From: CAYVVT01 sp964454335 | Lineage (GTDB): Bacteria; Fidelibacterota; UBA8477; JABMPR01 | DNA: 64,000 bases | Assembly: GCA_964454335.1 (NCBI GenBank) | Contig: CAYVVT010000002.1 | Location: 1 to 64,000 of the forward strand | Direction of reading: 5' to 3' | Shown: positions 53,488-62,653 of the stretch, in pieces | Layout: each line of letters opens with the position of its first letter | Position numbering within the stretch: position 1 is the first letter of the stretch | The notes under the pieces: model-generated | Database searches by the model: none | What the model was told of the DNA's origin: nothing | Seen by the model: only the letters and a program-made list of their open reading frames with translations | Translations under genes and position numbers: made by a program

Positions 53488-54869
53488 TCCGCAAGATCGA
53501 CAGATACATCTACCGCGAGCTGCTGCCACCCTTCAGTTATTCCCTCATCATTCTGACACTGATCTTCCTGGTGAACTTCATCATCCGTGCCATGGATCGA
53601 ATCCTGGGCAAGGGACTCAGCATTTTTGTCATTATCGAATACATCGTGCTTAACCTGGCCTGGATCATGGCCCTGGCCATTCCCATGTCCGTACTGGTGG
53701 CAGTGCTGCTGGCCTACGGCCGGATGGCCAACGATCATGAGATCACGGCCATGCGATCAGGTGGTATCTCATTGCCGCGGATCATGCTGCCGGCCTTGGT
53801 GTTCGCCATAGCCGTGGGCAGCTTCACCCTATACTTCAATACGAATATTTTACCCGACGTTAATCACCGGGCCCGCCTGCTGGGTTCTGATATCTATCGT
53901 AAACGGCCCGACCTGGATATCGTACCAGGATACTTCATCGACGACCTGCCAGACTATAACATCCGGGTAAATGAGGTGACGGAGGATGGTCTGAAGGGCA
54001 TCGTCGTGTTCTCGAAAAGCGATCGCCGTGAGCAGATCTCGATCTTCGCTGAAAGCGGCCGTACCAGCTCGGAAGGGAACCGCATCATATTCACACTCTA
54101 CAATGGCGAGAAACACCTGCTTGATCTGGCAGACATGGAGGAATATCAGCGCGAATTCTTTGACAGTACGCGCCTGTCCATGGAAGTGGCGAATATGGAG
54201 CTGCAACGCAGGGAGACATCGGTGCGGGGCGATCGTGAAATGACACCGCAAATGATGTACGACAAGATTGACGAGAATCTGGAGCGCAGGCAGAGCACCC
54301 TGGAAAGAATGCAGTACATCCATGCCACCAGCCCACTATTCCAGGGCGATACCCTTGAAAATGTCACGGCGATCATGGACACCCTGAAGAAACTTCCTGT
54401 AGCAGCTGATGCAAGTCTGGGTATCCGGGAAAGGCGGTGGAACCGTACCGTAGATAAACTGCACAGCCAGGAGCGTCTACTGAAAAGCTATGAACGTCAG
54501 GTGAACAAATACCTAGTGGAGATCCATAAGAAATATGCCATGCCCATCGCCTGCCTTGTGTTCGTGTTCATTGGCACTCCTCTGGGAATTATGACTCGCA
54601 AATCCAGTGGTACCATCGGAGTAGCTATCGCGATGTTCTTTATATACTGGGCTACACTTATCACCGGGGAGGAGTTGGCCGACCGCAGCCGTCTTGATCC
54701 GGTGGTGGCCATGTGGGCACCCAATGTGCTGATGGGGACCGTCGGTATCTGGATCTCTTACCAGGTGACCCGCGAACGGCGTGTATTCAACCTGGAATGG
54801 CTCAAATCCATCGGACAGAGAGCCCGGACCGTGGTTCGCAAGGCAGACGGAGCAGATAGCTCATCCTGA
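53484..54869 (+). CDS. LptF/LptG family lipopolysaccharide permease subunit
   Basis: 461 residues. Three N-terminal membrane helices (RELLPPFSYSLIILTLIFLVNFII..., MALAIPMSVLVAVLLAYGRMANDHEITAMRSGG), a periplasmic beta-jellyroll/helical part (about 125-355) and three C-terminal helices (MPIACLVFVFIGTPLGIMTRKSSG). Conserved RSGG and GTPLG sites match YjgP/YjgQ. With LptB it extracts lipopolysaccharide and hands it to LptC/A. The periplasmic part here includes a helical insertion of 80 or so residues with coiled-coil character. Co-translated with the SDR. Confidence 0.92.
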   Translation: MIRKIDRYIYRELLPPFSYSLIILTLIFLVNFIIRAMDRILGKGLSIFVIIEYIVLNLAWIMALAIPMSVLVAVLLAYGRMANDHEITAMRSGGISLPRIMLPALVFAIAVGSFTLYFNTNILPDVNHRARLLGSDIYRKRPDLDIVPGYFIDDLPDYNIRVNEVTEDGLKGIVVFSKSDRREQISIFAESGRTSSEGNRIIFTLYNGEKHLLDLADMEEYQREFFDSTRLSMEVANMELQRRETSVRGDREMTPQMMYDKIDENLERRQSTLERMQYIHATSPLFQGDTLENVTAIMDTLKKLPVAADASLGIRERRWNRTVDKLHSQERLLKSYERQVNKYLVEIHKKYAMPIACLVFVFIGTPLGIMTRKSSGTIGVAIAMFFIYWATLITGEELADRSRLDPVVAMWAPNVLMGTVGIWISYQVTRERRVFNLEWLKSIGQRARTVVRKADGADSSS

Positions 54870-55001
54870 AAATAATTGATAAAGACAAAAACTTTTAGAT
54901 TAGAGATAGAGTCCGTCCGTTCGCGGAGAGCTGTGGCTCAGTTTTTGATCTCTATTTTGTCCATCTGAAATGACTGAACTGAATTTGTGGAAGGAAATAA
55001 C

Positions 55002-56621
55002 ATGACAGAACCCACCAGAATGGATCCTGAAATGTTGGATATGGTACTCGATACGATTGACAAGCTTGAAAAGGACAGGATAACGGTTGATGCCAAGCTG
55101 GAGATGGACCATATCGGCGATTTCCCGGAAGAGCTGATCCGTTTTATGCTGGGTCCCGAGATCGGCCTGCATCTGATCTTCATACCGGAGGAATATGGCG
55201 GTCTGGGAGCTGGTTCAGAGGACATTGCCATTGTATCCGAGCGTATGGCGAAAATGGATCTGGCCATTGCCACCGGTTTTCTGGCCATCTGTCTGGGCAT
55301 GGACCCCATCAGGGTAGGTGCCACAGATGAGCAGAAAGAGAAATATATCAATCAGGTTGCCGAAGAAGGCTTGATCGTGGCCTATGCTGTCACCGAACCT
55401 GAAGCCGGATCCAACGTCCAGTCCCTGAAGACCAAGGCAGCGCGTGTGCTTGACGATGAGGGTAACATCAAAGGCTATAAACTGAATGGACAGAAGCAGT
55501 TCATCACCAACGGGGGAGTAGCCGATCTCTATACCATCCTGGCAGACACACCTGATGGCCCAAGCTTCTTCATCGTAAGAGGCGGTACCGCGGGACTTGT
55601 TCCCGGTAAGCATGAGGACAAACACGGGATCAGAGCTTCCGATACCTGTCCCCTGTCTCTTGAGAACCTGTATGTTCCAGCTGAAGATCTCGTCGGTGGT
55701 GTAGAAGGACAGGGTATTAAGCAGGCGAATGAAGTATTTGGCTATACCCGCCTCATGGTAGCGGCGTTCGGTCTGGGCGGCGGTATGGCTGCTCTGGAGA
55801 AAGCGGTCCAGTATTCGAATGAAAGAGTCCAGTTCGGGACCAAGCTGTCGGAAAAGCAGGGTTATACACACAAACTTCTGGTTCCCCATGCTGTTCAGCT
55901 TGAAGCTGCACGTGCCTTTATCGAAGAGGTCGGCAGAAGGCTGGATACCGATGAGAAGGATCTCCAGGTCGAAGGATCCATCGCAAAATGGTTTGCCACT
56001 GAAGCCGGTGATGCCATGGCCAATGACGCCATCCAGGCTCTCGGCGGCTATGGCTATATCAGCGAGTACGAGGTGGAGAAGATCAAGCGGGATGTCAAGA
56101 TCCTGACGATCTATGAAGGGACCAGCGAGATCCAGGAAAGTATCATCGCAACCTTCCGTCTGAGAAACACAGTTCGCTCCAAGGGTGCCTTCTATGGTAA
56201 CATGGCGGATAAACTTGATGAATTACCGCAGGATACGGGGGGGGCAATTACTGCCCGTGCGATGAGAGCCACCAGCGATATGATATTCTGCATCAGGGAA
56301 CACAAACTGACCAAGCAGCAGCATATCATGTTCCAACTGGCCGAAATGATCGCCTGGTGTGAAGTCAGCTCGGCCCTGTGCCTGAAAGCTGCGAGCAACG
56401 ATGGATCCCGGGGGCATAGCGCTGACTATCTAAAAGCCTGTTCAAGACTGTTTGCCCGGGAGGCTATTGAGAAAGTCCTGGTCAATGGTTTGAGGATCGC
56501 CCATGGTTGCGGTGCTGAGCTCAGCAATTCAGTGGCAAACCTGAATGCCCTGGATGTGGCTGAGGCCATGAAGGATAATCTTGATGATATGGATCTGGTT
56601 GCAGCGGAACTGATCGCTTAG
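55002..56621 (+). CDS. Acyl-CoA dehydrogenase with C-terminal extension
   Basis: The ATG at 55002 follows AAGGA (a GTG at 54987 is the only earlier candidate) and gives 539 residues. YAVTEPEAGSN and NGQKQFITNGG are the flavin-site signatures; the catalytic Glu is in ILTIYEGTSEIQE. The last 140 or so residues are a helical domain as in very-long-chain and other extended members. It oxidises acyl-CoA to 2-enoyl-CoA in fatty-acid degradation and needs an electron-transfer flavoprotein. Bases 54870-55001 are T-rich with no clear promoter. Single-gene unit, ended by a terminator. Confidence 0.93.
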   Translation: MTEPTRMDPEMLDMVLDTIDKLEKDRITVDAKLEMDHIGDFPEELIRFMLGPEIGLHLIFIPEEYGGLGAGSEDIAIVSERMAKMDLAIATGFLAICLGMDPIRVGATDEQKEKYINQVAEEGLIVAYAVTEPEAGSNVQSLKTKAARVLDDEGNIKGYKLNGQKQFITNGGVADLYTILADTPDGPSFFIVRGGTAGLVPGKHEDKHGIRASDTCPLSLENLYVPAEDLVGGVEGQGIKQANEVFGYTRLMVAAFGLGGGMAALEKAVQYSNERVQFGTKLSEKQGYTHKLLVPHAVQLEAARAFIEEVGRRLDTDEKDLQVEGSIAKWFATEAGDAMANDAIQALGGYGYISEYEVEKIKRDVKILTIYEGTSEIQESIIATFRLRNTVRSKGAFYGNMADKLDELPQDTGGAITARAMRATSDMIFCIREHKLTKQQHIMFQLAEMIAWCEVSSALCLKAASNDGSRGHSADYLKACSRLFAREAIEKVLVNGLRIAHGCGAELSNSVANLNALDVAEAMKDNLDDMDLVAAELIA

Positions 56622-56684
56622 GATCGATTTCCACAGTTATTCTGGGTGGAGATCTACCGTTCGGAATAGTACGATAAAAACAAA

Positions 56685-56710
56685 GCCCACGATGAGATCG
56701 TGGGCTTCTC
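56685..56710. terminator. Bidirectional terminator between convergent genes
   Basis: GCCCACGAT (56685-56693) pairs with ATCGTGGGC (56697-56705) around GAG. T-rich on the plus strand after it; on the minus strand GGGCTTTGTTTTTATC gives a better T-run for the enoyl-reductase-like gene. Confidence 0.85.
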
Positions 56711-56785
56711 TATATTAAAACTCCCGGGGGAATCAGCTGTCAGCGATCCACTTCCCAGAGTTGGAGTCTCATTACACTACCATTT

Positions 56786-57571
56786 CTAACCGACATAGTG
56801 TTCGCCACCATCAACACCGAGGATATTCCCAGTGACCCAGGTGGGCATCTTGATGAAGGTAGCTACTGTCTCTGCGATATCGGCAGGAGTGGTCAGACGA
56901 CCACTGGGATTGATACGCAGGGCATGGGCAATCATCTGCTCGTTGCCTGGGATCTTGCGCAGCGCAGGCGTATCGGTCACACCAGCCCTGAGAGCATTCG
57001 CCGCGATCCCCTTGGGTGCCAGTTCCATGGCGATCTGGCGTGTGTGCGCCTCGATGGCTGCTTTGGCCGCCGAAACAGCACCATAATTTGGCCAGACCTT
57101 TTCTCCACCTGAGCTGGTCATGCAAAAGATGTGTCCGCCCTCGCCCATGAGCTTGTGACCAACGACGTCCTGTGTCCAGTAGACCAGTGTGTTGGCCATG
57201 ACATCCATGGTCATATCCATCTGGTTCTTATGGACAACACCTCCAGTGCCCGGATTAAATACAACCGGCAGTAGGGTACCGAAAGCCAGGGAATGCACCA
57301 GGACGCGGATACAGCAGTCTTCCTGGCTGAACTCCGCCTCGATGTTCCGGATGACCTCTTTGCGTGCTCGCGTATCAGCTGCGTTGATGTTGAAGAACAT
57401 GGCCTTCGAACCCACTGCCTCAATGTCGGCAATGATCTGCTCCACGTTCGGCATCGTGGCCTTGCGGTCCAGGTGGATCCCGATGATGCCATGGCCATCT
57501 TCAGCCAGTTTACGGGCAATGGCACCGCCAAATCCACTGGATGCACCTAAAATCAGAGCCCATTTCTTCAT
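56786..57571 (-). CDS. Enoyl-ACP reductase-like SDR (FabI/FabL type)
   Basis: The ATG at 57571, behind GGAGG, gives 261 residues. Cofactor site ILGASSGFGGAIA. The catalytic pair is Tyr163-x6-Lys170 (NYGAVSAAKAA), the spacing of FabI/FabL enoyl-ACP reductases and not the Y-x3-K of ordinary SDRs. GVTDTPALRKIPG and VTGNILGVDGGEHYVG close the fold. Most likely it reduces the enoyl-ACP double bond in fatty-acid synthesis. The gene is monocistronic and convergent with the acyl-CoA dehydrogenase. Confidence 0.8.
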   Translation of the reverse strand: MKKWALILGASSGFGGAIARKLAEDGHGIIGIHLDRKATMPNVEQIIADIEAVGSKAMFFNINAADTRARKEVIRNIEAEFSQEDCCIRVLVHSLAFGTLLPVVFNPGTGGVVHKNQMDMTMDVMANTLVYWTQDVVGHKLMGEGGHIFCMTSSGGEKVWPNYGAVSAAKAAIEAHTRQIAMELAPKGIAANALRAGVTDTPALRKIPGNEQMIAHALRINPSGRLTTPADIAETVATFIKMPTWVTGNILGVDGGEHYVG

Positions 57572-57658
57572 ATCCTGTTTACCTCCCTCATCGTGCTTTC
57601 GTCGGGCGGCAATATACATGCGCCATCAGCGCTGCAAAGTCATTTATTGTGATGTATT

Positions 57659-58636
57659 TTATCCTGAATCGGAAGTGATATGATGGAGCCGACCCTGCCA
57701 CGTGTTCCTGTGTTCAAGAGCCTGGTCGAGTTTGTACAGTAATTCAGGAATACTGTGATCCCATCTGGGTGCGATTAGCAGGTCCAGCGGTGCATCACCA
57801 AAAGTCCGCTGGATCACGATCTCTGGATCCAGCCGCTCCAGGATGTCAACAACCAGATCAATGTATTCATCTACTGAAAAGGTAGAAAAGGGTTCAGCCA
57901 GGAAATCATGCGCCAACCTGGTACCCTTGACAATATGCAGCTGATGGATCTTCAGGAAATCCAGTTCCAACTCGTTCGCCGCCAGACCTGTTTCCAGCAT
58001 CATTTCTCGTGTCTCCAACGGGAAGCCCATGATGATATGACCACCTACTCGCAGACCATGCTCCCTGGTCTGCTGAATGGTATCAACGATGGATTGAAAA
58101 TCATGCCCGCGATTCATCCAGCTCAGGGATTCATCATGTTTCGATTCGATCCCGTATTCTACAGTGACCTCAACCCTCTGATTCAGTTCGGAGAGATATT
58201 CCAGGAGTTCCGTATTCATGCAATCTGAGCGGGTACCGATATCCAATCCCACGACACCCTCATAGTTGACAGCCAGTTCATACAGGTCCTTCAGTTTTTC
58301 CAGTTCGTCGTAGGTATTGGTGTAGGCCTGGAAGTAGGCGATATACTTACGGGCACCATAGCGGGATTGGATAAATGGAATGGAAACTTCCATCTGATCT
58401 CGGATGCTCATTTCAGCATTGATGTAGTGGGGTACGAAGCTGTCATTGTTACAATAGATACAACCACCGTAGCCTTTGCTGCCATCCCGATTGGGACAGG
58501 TGAAGCCACCGTGGAGGGAGATCTTGTGGACCTTTTCTCCGTAAACCGTTCTTAAATGGTGATTGTAGTTGTTGTATCGCTTGTCCCGCCATATGCGGAC
58601 CTCTTGTCCGTTGGGGTCGACTGAGAAAGCTTCCAT
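57659..58636 (-). CDS. TIGR01212/YhcC-family radical SAM protein
   Basis: The ATG at 58636 gives 325 residues (the family is about 300). The N-terminal segment KVHKISLHGGFTCPNRDGSKG and GGCIYCNN carry the [4Fe-4S] cysteines in the unusual C-x(n)-C-x2-C arrangement of this family. VEYGIESKHDESLSWMNRGHD and IIMGFPLETREMM follow. The precise reaction is unknown; some members are linked to tRNA modification. The frame is open to 58834 but the extra sequence is unlike the family. Confidence 0.9.
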   Translation of the reverse strand: MEAFSVDPNGQEVRIWRDKRYNNYNHHLRTVYGEKVHKISLHGGFTCPNRDGSKGYGGCIYCNNDSFVPHYINAEMSIRDQMEVSIPFIQSRYGARKYIAYFQAYTNTYDELEKLKDLYELAVNYEGVVGLDIGTRSDCMNTELLEYLSELNQRVEVTVEYGIESKHDESLSWMNRGHDFQSIVDTIQQTREHGLRVGGHIIMGFPLETREMMLETGLAANELELDFLKIHQLHIVKGTRLAHDFLAEPFSTFSVDEYIDLVVDILERLDPEIVIQRTFGDAPLDLLIAPRWDHSIPELLYKLDQALEHRNTWQGRLHHITSDSG

Positions 58637-58707
58637 GATCCAATAATAAGGTGTATTCTCGAGGATGGAACAGCATTTGTCCCTGGCAAGTACCGTCGTT
58701 TTTGTGC

Positions 58708-58739
58708 TTTTGAAAACTCCGCATGACCCTGTACCTTTG
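58708..58739 (+). promoter_or_regulatory. Bacteroidota-type promoter candidate
   Basis: TTTTG (58708-58712), a 19-base spacer, then TACCTTTG (58732-58739), 57 bases before the start of the operon at 58796. This is the TTTG...TAnnTTTG form known from Bacteroidota sigma-ABfr promoters. It is the only full match I found in the window. Confidence 0.4.
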
Positions 58740-58795
58740 CCCCAACACATGCTCGGAATTTCTGAATCAAACACCCGATCAAAAGGTCTAGATCG

Positions 58796-59710
58796 ATGAA
58801 GGCATTCGCGGTGAAACTGTGGGTCTTGCTGCATGCACTGGCTTTAGGCCTGAGCGCCCAGGTTCCTGAATTCCAGGTTGAGCATCCGGAGATTGACGAG
58901 CAGAGCGCCATTGTGGCCAGCTACCTTTATCCGGATGTGTTCTGGGTTCTGGAAGATTCAGGCAGTGAACCGATCCTGTTCCCCCTGAACAGCCGTGGCC
59001 GGATCATCGTTCCGGACTATCTGAGTTCACACTATGGCGGTAAACGTCAACCTGAATACCCGGGTATGCTGGTACTCACAGCACGCAATCTCGACTGGGA
59101 GTCATTAGGGCATATCAAAGACACGCTCATCATTGCCGATGTGGGCAACAATTCAAACACCCGGCGGGATCTGGGAGTCTATCTGGTCCTGGAGCCCAAT
59201 CCACATAATATTCCGCAATGCAGGCCTTTCACCTTCCTGCCGCTGGCCTTTCCGGATCAGCGTAGCTGGCCACCCGAAAAGTGGGACTTTGACTGCGAAG
59301 CGGTTTTCGGTTTTAAGGGACATATTTATTTCCTGACCAAGCACCGTTCAGACCAGCGGATCGACAAGCCCAAACCCAGCACGAAACTCTACCGGATGGA
59401 TACACGGCACACAAACCAGGTCAATGTCCTCACCAAGGTCAGCGAACGTGAAGATCTGGGAGGCTGGGTAACTGCCGCTGATATGTCACCGGATCTCACT
59501 CGATTGGCGATGCTGGTCCATAATCCCCTGGTCTCCAGCATATGGCTTTTCCCCACACCGCGGGAAGGGGATGATTTCCTTGGGGGAGTCCCCATTGTGA
59601 CCCCTATGACCAAAGTAAATCAGGTCGAAGGGATCTGTTTCAAGAACGCAGACACACTCATCGTCACCAATGAACAACGGGACTGGTACGAGATCCCATT
59701 GCAGAAATAG
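58796..59710 (+). CDS. Exported propeller-like protein of unknown function
   Basis: 304 residues with a signal peptide (ALALGLSAQ). Repeats of the type IADVGNNSNTRRDLGVYLV..., DFDCEAVFGFKGHIYFLTK, WVTAADMSPDLTRLAMLVHN and VEGICFKNADTLIVTNEQ suggest a beta-propeller related to esterase-like or SMP-30-like domains. No catalytic residue can be named. Starts an operon of five genes; the M1 peptidase follows after 22 bases. Confidence 0.7.
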   Translation: MKAFAVKLWVLLHALALGLSAQVPEFQVEHPEIDEQSAIVASYLYPDVFWVLEDSGSEPILFPLNSRGRIIVPDYLSSHYGGKRQPEYPGMLVLTARNLDWESLGHIKDTLIIADVGNNSNTRRDLGVYLVLEPNPHNIPQCRPFTFLPLAFPDQRSWPPEKWDFDCEAVFGFKGHIYFLTKHRSDQRIDKPKPSTKLYRMDTRHTNQVNVLTKVSEREDLGGWVTAADMSPDLTRLAMLVHNPLVSSIWLFPTPREGDDFLGGVPIVTPMTKVNQVEGICFKNADTLIVTNEQRDWYEIPLQK

Positions 59711-59732
59711 AATACTGGAAGGACAGAATTGA

Positions 59733-62285
59733 ATGTCGTTGCAAGAAATGAAATACAAGCTGCAGGGCCTTGACGGCTTTACACTTCCTGATGCTGAAAA
59801 ACATTATGCACCGGACCTGAGTCTTGAACCGATCCACTCAGCGATTACGCTGGACCTGGACCTTGAACAGCAAATCGCTGACGGTCATACCGAAATAACC
59901 ATCCGTGCAAATGTCGCTGGACCGCAGACACTTGAATTGGATGCTGTGAGCTTCGATGATGTCAGCCTGGTGAGTGAAGCGACCCTCAGTCATCGCTACA
60001 CAGGCAAGAAACTCATCCTCAATTGGGACGAACCCTTCAGCAAAGGTGAAGAACGCAAGGTGACCATCCACTACGTTCTGAATCAGCCCATAACCGGTCT
60101 CAGCTTCTCAAAGCCTGATAAAACTCTACCGGACAATCCACTATTCGCCGTCACTGACAATGAGACTGAACGTGCACGATACTGGTTTCCCTGTGTGGAT
60201 TTCCCCACCATCAGGACAACGCTGGAATTCAATCTTACAGCTGACAAAGCCCTCACTATTCTGGCCAATGGAAAACTCATCAGTGAGGAAGTAAAGGATG
60301 GGCGTAAAACTGCGCACTGGAAGCTGGACTATCCATGTCCAAGTTACCTGGCCTGTTTCGCCGTAGGTGATTTCAGCCGCTTTGATGACAAGTCCCTGCG
60401 GGATATTGACATCGCCTATTTCGCTGACAGTTCCTACTCCCCGGATCAGCTGGAGCGGGCGTTTGACGCCACACCGGCCATGCTGGCCTGGATGGAGAAG
60501 AAGCTGGGGCATGAATATCCCTATCCCAAGTATTTCCAGTTTGCCGCTCGCGGGATCGGTGGAGCCATGGAGAACATCTCCCTGGTCAGCTGGGATGACA
60601 AGGTTGTCCTGGATGAGACCATGGCGCTTGAATTCAAGTACATCGTCGATCTCATCAATGTCCATGAGATGGCGCATTCCTACTTTGGAGATGCCATTGT
60701 CTCCTATGATTTCGCCCATGTCTGGCTCAAGGAAAGCTGGGCTACATACATCGAATCTGTGTGGCTGGAGGATATCGAAGGGCAGGTTGCCCGGGACTGG
60801 CAACTGGCAGAAGAAGCCCGGAGCTATATCCAGGAAGCAAAGTCGGATTATGTCCGCCCCATCGTAACCCGCGAGTATGATCACAGTTGGAACATGTTCG
60901 ACATGCATCTCTATCCCGGAGGGGCCTGGCGCTTACACATGCTGCGTATGAATGTCGGTGACGAGGCTTTCTGGGCTGGTGTTCGGGACTACGTCAATCA
61001 GTACGCCGGTAAAACTGTGGAGACCATCGACTTCCAACGCTGCATCGAAAAGCAGTCCGGGCTGAACCTGGGATCATTCTTCGATCAATGGTTCTATAGC
61101 AAAGGCTACCCGATCCTCAAGCTGAACTTTGAGTTTGACAAGAAAAAGGGTGTCGGGAAGTTCAATATCAAGCAGGACCAGGTAGATAAGGACAAGGACA
61201 TCGGTCTCTTCGAATTCGATCTTGAGATCGGGTGGAGCGACGCAGAGGGCAAGCATCATCTCGAAACCGTGCATATCAAGGAAAAACAGCACCTCTTCTA
61301 CGTGAGTATGACGGAACCGAAACACATCGTTCTGGACCCGAATCAGAAGATGCTGTATGAGGCTGAGTTCAACCCTGGTGAAGACATGCTCAAACACCTG
61401 ATGGCACATAGTGAAACCATCAACGGTTGCATGCAGGCGGTGAGTGAGCTCACCAAGACGGCAAAGCGGGAGAATCTCCAGGCTGTCCGGGAATACATGG
61501 ACCGTGAAACCCACTGGGGTTTGCGCATCCACGTATACCGCGAGCTGGCAAAGGTGGGCAACGATCTCGCCTTCCGCCATATTGCAGAGTTGCTGGTAGG
61601 CGAGAGTGATCCCATGGTTCTGGAGACAGCTGCAAATGCTGCCGGCAGGTTCCGTTCTGATATCCTGCGAGAGGCCATCCTGAAGAAGCTTGAACAGCCT
61701 GAACTACCCTACCGTGGGAACATGGCCCTGTTGAGCAGCCTTGGCCGCCAGAGGAACATGGAGGATATGGATCTCCTTGTACAGAAATCCCTGGAAACAA
61801 ATTGGAGGAACTACGTTCGTCTGGGTGCCTTCAACGGCCTGGGACTGATGCGCGATGAAGCAGTGGTGGACAGACTTCTCCAGGACGTAGATATACCCAC
61901 CCTTTTCTGCGAGGAGCGGGTTGGACGCTACTCCGCCATGGGCGCTGTGTACAAATGGTTGCCAAAACATGCTCGAGCTGGTCTGCTAGACAGTCTCATC
62001 GATGGGACACAGGTTCAGGATCGCTTTACATCCTATGCGGCTGCGAAAGCACTGACAGGTACCGGTGAGTTGGAAGGACTGGGTGCACTACAGGCACTGA
62101 AAGCAAGACTTTCTGAACAGGAGGGGCCCATTGTCAGACGCTGGATAAAACAGCTGCAAGCGGCAGCCAAGCCGGAAGACGGACCCAGCAAGCTGAAGAA
62201 GGAAGTGGAAGAACTTACCGAGAAACTCTCCAAGATCGAGATCAGATTACAGGATCTGGAGGCGAAGGAGGACAAAAAGTCGTGA
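59733..62285 (+). CDS. M1-family zinc aminopeptidase with helical C-terminal repeats
   Basis: 850 residues without a clear signal peptide. Exopeptidase motif G-A-M-E-N (GGAMENISLVSW), zinc site H-E-M-A-H (311-315) with the third ligand Glu334. N-terminal beta saddle, catalytic thermolysin-like domain, then a beta domain. From about residue 530 come HEAT-like helices (HIAELLVGESDPMVLETAANAAGRF, MALLSSLGRQRNMEDMDLLVQKSLE), and a coiled coil at the end (KLKKEVEELTEKLSKIEIRLQDLE). It removes N-terminal residues. The coiled-coil tail is unusual for M1 and suggests oligomerisation or a partner. The downstream GTG overlaps its stop. Confidence 0.92.
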   Translation: MSLQEMKYKLQGLDGFTLPDAEKHYAPDLSLEPIHSAITLDLDLEQQIADGHTEITIRANVAGPQTLELDAVSFDDVSLVSEATLSHRYTGKKLILNWDEPFSKGEERKVTIHYVLNQPITGLSFSKPDKTLPDNPLFAVTDNETERARYWFPCVDFPTIRTTLEFNLTADKALTILANGKLISEEVKDGRKTAHWKLDYPCPSYLACFAVGDFSRFDDKSLRDIDIAYFADSSYSPDQLERAFDATPAMLAWMEKKLGHEYPYPKYFQFAARGIGGAMENISLVSWDDKVVLDETMALEFKYIVDLINVHEMAHSYFGDAIVSYDFAHVWLKESWATYIESVWLEDIEGQVARDWQLAEEARSYIQEAKSDYVRPIVTREYDHSWNMFDMHLYPGGAWRLHMLRMNVGDEAFWAGVRDYVNQYAGKTVETIDFQRCIEKQSGLNLGSFFDQWFYSKGYPILKLNFEFDKKKGVGKFNIKQDQVDKDKDIGLFEFDLEIGWSDAEGKHHLETVHIKEKQHLFYVSMTEPKHIVLDPNQKMLYEAEFNPGEDMLKHLMAHSETINGCMQAVSELTKTAKRENLQAVREYMDRETHWGLRIHVYRELAKVGNDLAFRHIAELLVGESDPMVLETAANAAGRFRSDILREAILKKLEQPELPYRGNMALLSSLGRQRNMEDMDLLVQKSLETNWRNYVRLGAFNGLGLMRDEAVVDRLLQDVDIPTLFCEERVGRYSAMGAVYKWLPKHARAGLLDSLIDGTQVQDRFTSYAAAKALTGTGELEGLGALQALKARLSEQEGPIVRRWIKQLQAAAKPEDGPSKLKKEVEELTEKLSKIEIRLQDLEAKEDKKS

Positions 62286-62653
62286 ATCGTACCCTGCTGA
62301 TCTGCGGGATATTCGTTCTGATACTCTCCGGCATGGCCTGTTCCCGGGATGCTGAGGTGGAGATCTCGTTGAACATCGCTGAATTGAAATGCGAAGATGG
62401 CCAGAATCTTATTGAAGGCTACCTGTTGGAACTTGAGGGGATCAGGGCAGTGGCCTCGAACATTGAAAAGCACCAGGTCTCGATTTATTACCGGACTCGC
62501 TGGCTGAATGATATGACCATCCGGGAGAACCTTCTTGCGAAAGGATTCACTGTGGACGGTCAGTCAGGTGATCCCAATGCACGTCGTCGTCTGCCGGCCT
62601 GCTGCCTGGCGGAGGCTGACAGCACAACGATACTGGAGACATCCGGATCATGA
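62282..62653 (+). CDS. HMA-fold-like lipoprotein
   Basis: 123 residues from a GTG overlapping the previous stop (GTGA). Lipobox GMAC. The mature sequence gives strand (VEISLNIAEL), Cys-bearing loop (LKCEDGQN), helix (LIEGYLLELEGI), strand (RAVASNIEKHQVSIYY), helix (IRENLLAKGF) and strand, the beta-alpha-beta-beta-alpha-beta order of heavy-metal-associated domains. Instead of C-x-x-C there is one Cys; a second pair sits at the tail (RLPACC). It may bind a metal or carry a thiol at the periplasmic membrane face. Confidence 0.6.
   Translation: MNRTLLICGIFVLILSGMACSRDAEVEISLNIAELKCEDGQNLIEGYLLELEGIRAVASNIEKHQVSIYYRTRWLNDMTIRENLLAKGFTVDGQSGDPNARRRLPACCLAEADSTTILETSGS

Noticed and set aside
55215..55889. 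224-codon minus-strand frame
   Set aside because: Lies wholly within the acyl-CoA dehydrogenase, whose signatures are clear on the plus strand.
60141..60908. 255-codon minus-strand frame
   Set aside because: Antisense shadow of the M1 catalytic domain.
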